Of a DNA stretch of 20,509 nucleotides, positions 15,258 to 20,509 are shown in pieces (position 1 is the first letter of the stretch; the number at the start of each line of letters is the position of its first letter). Under the pieces are notes generated by a model. The model made no database searches. It was given only the letters and a program-made list of their open reading frames with translations, and was not told the DNA's origin. Source of the stretch: Bacillota bacterium (GTDB lineage Bacteria; Bacillota; Clostridia; Christensenellales; Aristaeellaceae). The translations under genes and the position numbers were made by a program. The stretch covers positions 1 through 20,509 of the forward strand of contig JAEZTL010000036.1 in assembly GCA_023421395.1 (NCBI GenBank), in the 5' to 3' direction.

Positions 15258-17270
15258 ATGTTGAGTATGAATACGGGGACGCTCCGCCGGGTGATTCTGG
15301 CCGCGCTGGTCCTTCTGACCGCGCTGGCCGCGCCCGCGCTGGCCGATTCCGACGGCACGGCGACCTACCGGGCGCTTTTGATCGGGAACAGCGTCTACGC
15401 GGCCGACGAGGATGTGCTTCCGGATCTGCCCAGCTGCAAAAACGACCTGACCGCCATGTACTTCGCGCTGCAGTCGGGCTCGATCCGCTACGACAGGGTG
15501 ACGGCGCTGAGCAACAAAAGCGCCCAGGGCATCGCCTCGGCGGTCAATTCCGTCGCGCTCTGGGGCGCGGACGACGACGATGTGACGGTCTTCTACTACA
15601 CCGGCCACGGCTATCTGAACGGCCTGGTGGGCGTGAACTACAGCGAAACGGACGGCGACGGCTACAGCTTCAGCCTATTGCAGAGCGCGCTCGGAAATGT
15701 GCCCGGCAAGGTGATCGTGCTGCTGGACTCCTGCTATTCCGGCGCGCTGGTCGGCAAGGGCGCTCGGAGCGCGGGCAGCTTTGCGCAAAACGCCGTCGCG
15801 GCCTTCTCCGGCACGGGCGTTTCGGGCCTGACCTCCAAGGCGATCAACTCCGGCTCCAAGTTCCACGTCATCGCCTCCTCGTCTCAGAATGAAGAATCCT
15901 GGGCCGTGTCCGACGCCTACGGCTTGGCCACCGACGCGCTGACAAGCGCCATGGGCTGGCAGCACGGCGGCAGCAAATCGAGCGGCAACCGGCTGGAAAC
16001 CCTCGAGGGCGACGGCAACAGGGACGGAACCGTCACCGTCGGCGAGGCCTACGCCTTCGCCAGCGAGGCCGTGGAAAAATACCAGGAAATGCAGATTTAT
16101 CCGGTGGGCAGCACCCAGGCGCTGATCGCCCGGGATGCTTCCGACGACGGGAATGACGACTGGTTGCCCAAGGCCGCCGGCACCATGAACCTGGCCAGGG
16201 CCTGCATCGCGCCGGGCAGGACGCTTCAGCTCACCTGCGACAGCGACAGCGCCTACTGGACCAGCTCCAATACCGCCGTCGCCACCGTGGATTCCGCCAC
16301 CGGCATGGTGACCGGCATCCGCGCCAGCACCAGCGGCGTCGCCACCATCATGGCCACCTACATCTCCGGCGGCAAAAGCTACAGCGCCAGCTGCGACGTG
16401 CGCGTGCTGTCCTCCCGCTACGTGGTGCTGAGGCTGCGGCTCAAGAAGTCCAGCCTGACGCTGGAGCAGGCGCGCAGCTACGCGATGGGGACCTCCTTCA
16501 CCCCCTATTCCGCCAAGTACAAGACCCTTCGCTGGAAGTCCAGCGATACGTCCGTGGCCACCGTCAGCTCCAAGGGCGTCATCACCGCCGTGGCCAAGAG
16601 CGGCACCGCCACCATCACCGCCACCGCCACCAGCGGCGTGACCGCGCAGTGCGTCGTCACCGCCACCGGCGCGCTGCCCCGGTCCATCAAGCTGGACAAG
16701 TCGAAGCTGACGCTGATTGGCGGCCAAAAATACATGCTGGCCGAGACGATCTCCCCGTCCTACGCGGAGAACCAGATCGTCACCTGGACCAGCTCAAGGC
16801 CGTCCATCGCCACCGTCAACCAAGACGGCCAGGTGTCGGCGAACACAACGGGCAAGACCGGAAGGACGCTCATTACCGCCAAGACCATCAACGGCAAGAA
16901 GGCGTACTGTTACGCGTACGTGGTCAAGAATCAGTCCATCCCCCGCACGCGGCCCAGGAGCGCCGCGGGCAAGCTGGTCAACAGCGCCCGCAGGATTTAT
17001 TACACCAGCACCGGCTCGCTGCGCGTGGATCTGTGGTTCTACAACCGCACCCGCTACACCCAGACGGTGCCGCCCACCGCGGAAGGGCTGATTGTGCTCG
17101 AGCTGAAGGACGGCACGAAGGTGTACGACACCGTGACCTTCCTGACCCGCAAGAACGTGCGCAGCGGGCGGTACCTTGTTTACACGGTCGATCTGAACCT
17201 GGAGGATTACCCCAAGTTCGCGGGCCTCAACCTCCTGGGTTCCGACGCCGAGTACGGAGCGGTCAACTGA
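15258..17270 (+). CDS. Secreted caspase-family (C14) protease with BIG2 Ig-like domains
   Basis: This 670-residue exported protein starts with a signal peptide (RRVILAALVLLTALAAPALA, about 10-29, AxA cleavage). A caspase-like peptidase domain follows (about 35-285). The catalytic pair is visible: His117 in FYYTGHGY and Cys159 in VLLDSCYSG. Near its end the segment DGNRDGTVTVGE (252-263) matches an EF-hand calcium loop (D-x-N-x-D-G...E). Then come three BIG2-type Ig-like domains (about 307-384, 392-469, 474-557; WTSSNTAVATVDS, WKSSDTSVATVSS, WTSSRPSIATVNQ) and an unassigned 110-residue C-terminal region. No sortase motif or C-terminal membrane helix is seen. The start at 15258 has GGAGG 8 nt upstream; the earlier ATG at 15189 precedes the transcript start. 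Target and role are unknown; cell-surface proteolysis is the inference. Confidence 0.9.
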   Translation: MLSMNTGTLRRVILAALVLLTALAAPALADSDGTATYRALLIGNSVYAADEDVLPDLPSCKNDLTAMYFALQSGSIRYDRVTALSNKSAQGIASAVNSVALWGADDDDVTVFYYTGHGYLNGLVGVNYSETDGDGYSFSLLQSALGNVPGKVIVLLDSCYSGALVGKGARSAGSFAQNAVAAFSGTGVSGLTSKAINSGSKFHVIASSSQNEESWAVSDAYGLATDALTSAMGWQHGGSKSSGNRLETLEGDGNRDGTVTVGEAYAFASEAVEKYQEMQIYPVGSTQALIARDASDDGNDDWLPKAAGTMNLARACIAPGRTLQLTCDSDSAYWTSSNTAVATVDSATGMVTGIRASTSGVATIMATYISGGKSYSASCDVRVLSSRYVVLRLRLKKSSLTLEQARSYAMGTSFTPYSAKYKTLRWKSSDTSVATVSSKGVITAVAKSGTATITATATSGVTAQCVVTATGALPRSIKLDKSKLTLIGGQKYMLAETISPSYAENQIVTWTSSRPSIATVNQDGQVSANTTGKTGRTLITAKTINGKKAYCYAYVVKNQSIPRTRPRSAAGKLVNSARRIYYTSTGSLRVDLWFYNRTRYTQTVPPTAEGLIVLELKDGTKVYDTVTFLTRKNVRSGRYLVYTVDLNLEDYPKFAGLNLLGSDAEYGAVN

Positions 17271-17288
17271 CAAAAAACCATTCTTTGC

Positions 17289-17315
17289 GCGGCCCCGCGA
17301 AAAACGCGGGGCCGC
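17289..17315 (+). terminator. Hairpin after the caspase gene (weak terminator)
   Basis: A perfect 11-bp stem GCGGCCCCGCG (17289-17299) pairs with 17305-17315 around AAAAA. No T-run follows, so termination may be incomplete and transcription may continue into the AraC-type gene. A small CCCGT/ACGGG hairpin (17333-17347) follows. Confidence 0.55.
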
Positions 17316-17360
17316 GGCGCGTATTGCGCAATCCCGTTCAAGACGGGCGGCGGGCGAACG

Positions 17361-17369
17361 TGCTATTCT
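17361..17369 (+). promoter_or_regulatory. Possible extended -10 promoter of the AraC-type regulator
   Basis: TGCTATTCT is an extended -10 located 17 bases before the chosen start codon. No good -35 is seen. Confidence 0.45.
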
Positions 17370-17386
17370 GAGGGCGGGTGATCGGT

Positions 17387-18280
17387 ATGAGCGCGGATTG
17401 GGACAGGATCGACGCGGTGCAGCGGATGCAGGACTACATCCTCGCCCACCACCGGGAGGAGATCACGCTGAAGGACCTGGCCGGGGCGGCGGCCTATTCG
17501 CCCTGGCAGGCGCTGCGCGCGTTCTCGCTGCTGACGGGCAGGACGCCCTTTGCCTATATCCGGGATGTGCGGCTCTCCGAAGCGGCGAGGGCGCTCCGGG
17601 ACACGCACAAAAGCGTGCTGGACGTGGCGCTGGACGCGGCCTTCGGTTCGCACGAAGGATTCACCAAGGCGTTTTCGCACCGGTTCGGGCTGCCCCCGGA
17701 AAGGTACCGCCGGGAGACGCCGCCCATTCCGCTGTTCACCTATTACTCCGTGCGAAGCTATCACAAGTATCTGGAAGGGGGAGCGGAACGAATGCCCGCA
17801 AACGTCGTGTTTACCCAAGTCATCGAGCGGCCCGCCCGCAGGGTGATTGTCAAGCGGGGGATCAAGGCGGCCGACTACTTCGAATACTGCGAGGAGGTCG
17901 GCTGCGAGGTGTGGGGGGTGCTGGAAAGCGTCAAGGGCGCGCTGTACGAGTCCGTCGGGCTATGGATGCCCGAGGGCATGCGGCCGGGCGGAACCTCCGA
18001 GTACTGCCAGGGCGTCGAGGTGAGCGCCGACTATGCCGGCCCCGTGCCGGAGGGATTTGACCTTGTCAACCTCCCGGGCGCGAAGTACATGGTGTTCCAG
18101 GGCGAGCCCTTCGACGACGAGAAATTTGAGGAAGCCATCCTCGCCGTCTGGGAGGCCGTCGAGCGCTTCGACCCGAAGCGCTTCGGCTGGGAATGGGCGC
18201 CGGAGGACGGACCCAGATTTCAGATGGAACCCCGCGGGGCTCGCGGCTACATCGAGGGCCGGCCGGTGCGGCCGGTATAA
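17387..18280 (+). CDS. AraC-family regulator with GyrI-like effector-binding domain
   Basis: This 297-residue transcription factor has an N-terminal AraC double helix-turn-helix (about 8-110): ITLKDLAGAAAYSPWQALRAFSLLTGRTPFAYIRDVRLSEAA-type first half and VLDVALDAAFGSHEGFTKAFSHRFGLPPERYR-type second half are present. The C-terminal part (about 134-294) fits the GyrI-like/Rob-type effector-binding fold, with conserved GVLESV and VNLPGAKYMVFQGEP-like strands. The DNA-binding-first order is that of Rob and related multidrug or stress regulators, which bind small hydrophobic ligands. The start at 17387 gives MSADWDRIDAVQRMQDYI; the alternative GTG at 17378 lies too close to the transcript start. 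The ribosome site is weak (AGGGCGGG). It sits 116 bp after the caspase gene on the same strand. What it controls is unknown. Confidence 0.88.
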   Translation: MSADWDRIDAVQRMQDYILAHHREEITLKDLAGAAAYSPWQALRAFSLLTGRTPFAYIRDVRLSEAARALRDTHKSVLDVALDAAFGSHEGFTKAFSHRFGLPPERYRRETPPIPLFTYYSVRSYHKYLEGGAERMPANVVFTQVIERPARRVIVKRGIKAADYFEYCEEVGCEVWGVLESVKGALYESVGLWMPEGMRPGGTSEYCQGVEVSADYAGPVPEGFDLVNLPGAKYMVFQGEPFDDEKFEEAILAVWEAVERFDPKRFGWEWAPEDGPRFQMEPRGARGYIEGRPVRPV

Positions 18281-18291
18281 AGCGCGGAAGT

Positions 18292-18419
18292 CGCCGCGCC
18301 CGGAAAGGGCGCGGCGGCTCAGACCATCACAAAGGCCTCGTGGGGGTTCCATCGTTCCCGGCGGCGCGTACGCCGGGAACGGGATAACGCCGCCAGTGTA
18401 CACACTGGCGGCGTTATCC
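18292..18419. repeat. Three consecutive strong palindromes after the AraC-type gene
   Basis: First, CGCCGCGCCC (18292-18301) pairs with 18307-18316. Second, CGTTCCCGGCG (18353-18363) pairs with CGCCGGGAACG (18371-18381). Third, an 18-bp perfect arm starting GGATAACGCCGCC (18382-18399) pairs with 18402-18419 over only two bases. The third would make a very stable hairpin or cruciform. No T-run follows any of them on the plus strand. The first may help end the regulator transcript. The stretch 18281-18680 has no gene. Confidence 0.75.
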
Positions 18420-18428
18420 ACACCTTTG

Positions 18429-18518
18429 GTCAGTGCGCCGCCCGGAAATTCGTCAGAATTTCAGGCGCACGCAGGCTTTCCCCTTTCGCATCGAAAAAAT
18501 CGTAGAGTTTTTCGATGC
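18429..18518. repeat. Structured repeat, family C copy 2
   Basis: This is the second copy of the repeat at 4603-4692, in the same orientation. Spacing from GTCAG to GCCCGG is the same (11 bases). The first hairpin is GAAATTC (18445-18451) with GAATTTC (18456-18462), with a different loop (GTCA against AGGA). The second is GCATCGAAAAA (18488-18498) with TTTTTCGATGC (18508-18518). Both arms of the second hairpin differ from copy 1, yet pairing is kept. Confidence 0.72.
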
Positions 18519-18525
18519 TTTGAAG

Positions 18526-18551
18526 CGCCGCCGGTACGCGTACCGGCGGCG
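18526..18551. repeat. 26-bp perfect palindrome
   Basis: The 13-base arm CGCCGCCGGTACG (18526-18538) is followed directly by its exact reverse complement (18539-18551), with no spacer. It stands 8 bases after family C copy 2 and could be part of it or a separate cruciform-forming site. Confidence 0.7.
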
Positions 18552-18614
18552 TTCCTGGGGGGACGATTGAAAGCTTCACGGGGCATCTCCCTTATCCCTT
18601 TGGGGCGGCGTCCT

Positions 18615-18661
18615 GGGGAACAATCCGTTCCCCCGGCGGGGGGCCGGGGCGAAACCCCGGC
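18615..18661. repeat. Two hairpins just after the CAP gene stop
   Basis: GGGGAAC (18615-18621) pairs with GTTCCCC (18627-18633), and GCCGGGG (18643-18649) pairs with CCCCGGC (18655-18661). They lie about 20 bases beyond the stop of the minus-strand CAP gene. There is no U-run, so they probably protect or trim the mRNA 3' end, or end transcription only weakly. Confidence 0.6.
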
Positions 18662-18680
18662 GCCGCGCTCCGTTCATTCT

Positions 18681-19394
18681 TCAGCCGCCGAACTCCTGCA
18701 CCCAGTACATGGTGTTGCCCACCTTGTAAGCGGCAACGCCGATAGAGCCGAAGGAGGCGCGCAGGATGTTGGCGCGGTGCCCGGAGGAACTCATCCAGGC
18801 GGCCATCACCTTGTCGGCGCTCTGCTGGCCCATGGCGATGTTCTCGCCGCGGGCGGCGGAGGACACGGTGGACCAGGCGCTGCCGTCGGGACGGGTGTGG
18901 CTGAACTTCTGCACGATCTCCTGGGCGCGGACGGCAGCCGCGCGGGTCAGTTCGCTGGAAACGCTTAGCGCCGGCAGGCCCTGCTTCGCACGTTCGGCGT
19001 TGGTCTGGCTGACCACGTCGGCGGCCATTCCGCTCAACGAGGAGCCGGAGACCGGCGCCGCGGTGGCGGCGGGCTTCTGGGTGGCGGTGGGTTTCTTGGT
19101 CGCCGAGGGCTTCTTGGTTGCCGAGGGCTTCTTGGTGGCTTCGGGCTTGGGCGTGGCGGCGGGTTTCACCGTGGCGGCCGGGCAGGCCGTTGCGGCGGGT
19201 TTTGCCGTGGTGGCGTCACACGGGGTGATGGAGGTTTTGCCGTCTTTTGTGCAGGTGACCGTATAGGTCTTCCCGCCGTAGGTGATGTTATAGGAATAGG
19301 AATCACTCACGTTGGGACAGGTCGCCGCCAGCGCCGGCGCGGTGGCCAGCAGCAGCGCGAGAACCAGGACGATGATCCGGGCTTTGGTTTTCAT
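18681..19394 (-). CDS. Secreted CAP (SCP/YkwD-like) domain protein
   Basis: This 237-residue exported protein begins with a signal peptide (MKTKARIIVLVLALLLATAPALA, cut about after residue 23, shown in parts: MKTKARIIV then LVLALLLATAPALA). A short N-terminal module with Cys26, Cys48 and Cys59 follows, then a Thr/Lys/Pro/Ala linker (about 61-113) with near-exact TKKPSA repeats that suits a wall-spanning spacer. The CAP domain (about 123-237) has TNAERAKQGLPAL, His166 in FSHTRPDGS, GENIAMG (183-189) and SSGHRANIL (203-211), the usual four conserved spots. Bacterial CAP proteins of the YkwD type are extracellular with unclear biochemical roles. The start ATG at 19394 has a weak ribosome site (AGAGGG). 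The promoter upstream is strong. Two hairpins follow the stop. Confidence 0.9.
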   Translation of the reverse strand: MKTKARIIVLVLALLLATAPALAATCPNVSDSYSYNITYGGKTYTVTCTKDGKTSITPCDATTAKPAATACPAATVKPAATPKPEATKKPSATKKPSATKKPTATQKPAATAAPVSGSSLSGMAADVVSQTNAERAKQGLPALSVSSELTRAAAVRAQEIVQKFSHTRPDGSAWSTVSSAARGENIAMGQQSADKVMAAWMSSSGHRANILRASFGSIGVAAYKVGNTMYWVQEFGG

Positions 19395-19423
19395 GTTGTT
19401 GCACTTCCCTCTGAAACAGAATA

Positions 19424-19454
19424 GAAACTAGTTTCGAGGGAATTGTAACAATTC
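19424..19454. promoter_or_regulatory. Two palindromes at the CAP promoter (possible operators)
   Basis: GAATTGT-A-ACAATTC (19440-19454) is a perfect 15-bp palindrome covering the -10 box. GAAACTAGTTTC (19424-19435) is a perfect 12-bp palindrome at about the transcript start. Either could bind a repressor; no regulator is identified. Confidence 0.45.
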
Positions 19455-19470
19455 GTATCAATTATGTCAA
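19442..19470 (-). promoter_or_regulatory. Promoter of the CAP-domain gene
   Basis: On the minus strand TTGACA (19465-19470), a 17-bp spacer and TACAAT (19442-19447), preceded by TGT, form a near-consensus promoter about 50 bases before the start codon. Confidence 0.88.
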
Positions 19471-19508
19471 TAGTTTTTAAACAATTAGCAACAATTACCA
19501 GCCCGTGC

Positions 19509-20231
19509 TCAGCGGCGGGTGAACGCGTAGACGCCCAGCGCCACCGCCACCGACAGGTTGAGGGAGTCCACCTCCCGGCTCTGGGGGATGAACACCGGTC
19601 TGCCCAGAGACGCGAAGGAAGGGGGCAGGCCGGAGGCCTCGTTGCCGAATACCAGCGCGAAGAGGGCTTCTCTGGCGTTCGCGGCCTCGTCCAGCGCCGT
19701 CGCGCCGTCCAGCATGAAGGGATAGAGTGCGTGGGACGGGTAGCGGGCGCGGTAGCCGTCGAAGCTGTCGTAGGTCGCCACGTTCATCCGGAACAGCGCG
19801 CCCATGGACGCGCGCACCGCGTGGGGGTCGAAGGCGTCCACGCAGGGACGGATCAGCGCCACATCGCGGATGCCGAAGGCCAGGCAGGCGCGAAGCGCCG
19901 TGCCCAGGTTGCCCTGGTCGCTGATCTGGCTGAGCACCACGTGAGGCTTTGCCGGATCGGGCGGCGAGTCGTACTTATCAAACACGACGCCCGCGAAGCA
20001 ATTGTCCTTTCTGGACTCGCGGCGCAGAACCCGCTCGGCCTCCTCCTCGCGGATGCCCAGCGCGCGGCATTTCTCGCGGAGCAGCGCGACGCCCTCGCTC
20101 CCGTACCCCGCCGGGCTCAGGAGCAGCCGCCGCGCCGCCTCGGGCCGCGCCTCGATCAGCACCGTGGCCGGATAGGTGCCCAGCGCGTAGCCGTAGGGCA
20201 GGCTCTTGTGATAGGGGTCCAGTTTGGGCAT
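19509..20231 (-). CDS. TrmH/SpoU-family RNA 2'-O-methyltransferase
   Basis: This 240-residue SPOUT-class enzyme would transfer a methyl group from S-adenosylmethionine to a ribose 2'-OH in rRNA or tRNA. The three family motifs are visible: motif 1 around DQGNLGTALRA (105-115), motif 2 LVFGNEASGL (193-202) and motif 3 IPQSREVDSLNLSVAVALGVY (215-235) forming the knot. Residues 1-95 form an N-terminal part that may hold substrate. The start at 20231 (MPKLDPYHKS) was chosen because GGTGAG lies just upstream and the TTGACA/TATTAT promoter precedes it; the longer in-frame extension to 20504 would run through both promoters and the rRNA leader. Its target cannot be set from sequence. It is divergent from the rRNA promoter. 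Confidence 0.87.
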   Translation of the reverse strand: MPKLDPYHKSLPYGYALGTYPATVLIEARPEAARRLLLSPAGYGSEGVALLREKCRALGIREEEAERVLRRESRKDNCFAGVVFDKYDSPPDPAKPHVVLSQISDQGNLGTALRACLAFGIRDVALIRPCVDAFDPHAVRASMGALFRMNVATYDSFDGYRARYPSHALYPFMLDGATALDEAANAREALFALVFGNEASGLPPSFASLGRPVFIPQSREVDSLNLSVAVALGVYAFTRR

Positions 20232-20267
20232 GGGTCTCACCCTTTCGGGGATTGTTTCCGTTATTAT

Positions 20268-20296
20268 ATAATAGAAAAAACCCGGCCGGATGTCAA
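20268..20296 (-). promoter_or_regulatory. Promoter of the RNA methyltransferase gene
   Basis: On the minus strand TTGACA (20291-20296), a 17-bp spacer and TATTAT (20268-20273) lie about 37 bases before the start codon. Confidence 0.82.
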
Positions 20297-20329
20297 TCTC
20301 GGTAAACCTGGAATTAACACGAAAAAGTG

Positions 20330-20358
20330 TTGACAAAGTGCTCACCGTTTGATACAAT
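20330..20358 (+). promoter_or_regulatory. Promoter of a probable rRNA operon
   Basis: TTGACA (20330-20335), a 17-bp spacer and TACAAT (20353-20358) lie on the plus strand, with an A-rich stretch just upstream (AATTAACACGAAAAAG) that could serve as an UP element. It is divergent from, and only 33 bp from, the methyltransferase -35 box. Confidence 0.85.
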
Positions 20359-20364
20359 AACATT

Positions 20365-20509
20365 CGCCGCTTGAAAAACGGCATGCGATTCTTGAAAACG
20401 ATACAGCGAGAGCGAGAGAGAAGAACAGTCAGATTCTGATGAGTTAAACGCTTGGAGCGGAGTGCCTTGGCGGGTGCGACGCGACAAGAAGAAGGATTAA
20501 ACACAAGAG
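20365..20509 (+). ncRNA. Probable rRNA operon leader, up to the 16S 5' end
   Basis: No protein is encoded here. CTTGAAAAACG (20370-20380) and CTTGAAAACG (20391-20400) resemble the TTCTTTGAAAAC-type boxA/processing sequence found in rRNA leaders and spacers of Gram-positive bacteria. The window ends AAACACAAGAG, which matches the bases that precede TTTGATCCTGGCTCAG at the start of 16S rRNA. So the last few bases are probably the first of 16S. This is inference: the diagnostic 16S sequence itself is outside the window. Confidence 0.6.

Noticed and set aside
18414..18422. A perfect DnaA-box sequence TTATCCACA
   Set aside because: It is single, lies at the edge of a long palindrome arm, and there is no dnaA, dnaN or box cluster, so no replication origin is claimed despite nearby gyrase genes.
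19080..19150. Short tandem repeats as a possible CRISPR or VNTR array
   Set aside because: They are the coding repeats for the TKKPSA linker of the CAP protein; there are no spacers of regular length and no cas genes.
20232..20504. N-terminal extension of the methyltransferase frame to 20504
   Set aside because: It would cross its own promoter, the rRNA promoter and the rRNA leader. The start at 20231 has its own ribosome site.

Overview
The window looks like a contig from a GC-rich member of the Bacillota (Clostridia-type, probably a gut lineage). The evidence is strong GGAGG-type ribosome binding sites, clear TTGACA/TATAAT housekeeping promoters, Ig-like BIG2 domains on a secreted protein, and short structured intergenic repeats. 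The lineage is an inference; no 16S sequence is visible. The left edge cuts into groEL. The right edge stops in what looks like an rRNA operon leader, right where 16S should begin, which suggests the contig broke at a multicopy rRNA operon.

Layout: (1) 1-1863: the 3' end of groEL, a train of hairpins, mgtC with its own promoter, a mobile-looking repeat and a shared terminator. (2) 1864-6641, minus strand: gyrB then gyrA, separated by an unusually long, hairpin-rich 248-bp spacer. (3) 6763-12129, minus strand: in order of transcription, a sorbitol-6-phosphate dehydrogenase (SrlD/SorD-like), a mannitol-1-phosphate dehydrogenase-like protein, an L-sorbose-1-phosphate reductase-like protein (SorE), then pseudouridine kinase (psuK) and pseudouridine-5'-phosphate glycosidase (psuG). 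(4) 12130-12679: a 550-bp gene-free stretch with the srlD promoter, a second copy of the repeat and terminators. (5) 12680-15042, minus strand: an AI-2E-family membrane protein translationally coupled to an Fe-S aldo/keto reductase. (6) 15170-18280, plus strand: a secreted caspase-like protein with an EF-hand-like loop and BIG2 domains, then an AraC/GyrI-type regulator. (7) 18281-18680: a 400-bp zone of perfect palindromes and a second copy of another repeat. (8) 18681-19394, minus strand: a secreted CAP-domain protein. (9) 19509-20231, minus strand: a SpoU/TrmH rRNA/tRNA methyltransferase, divergent from the rRNA promoter and leader that close the window.

How the genes work together: SorE plus SrlD form the two-step route L-sorbose-1-P to sorbitol-6-P to fructose-6-P, with an MtlD-like enzyme between them, but no sugar transporter is present. 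PsuK and PsuG together turn pseudouridine into uracil and ribose-5-phosphate. Gyrase, GroEL and the rRNA operon are housekeeping. The two exported proteins (caspase/BIG2 and CAP) have very similar promoters.

The most unusual material is intergenic: two families of short repeats, each present twice, in which paired segments have changed together, plus a class of strong stems just after minus-strand stop codons. No CRISPR array, tRNA gene, transposase or prophage gene was seen.
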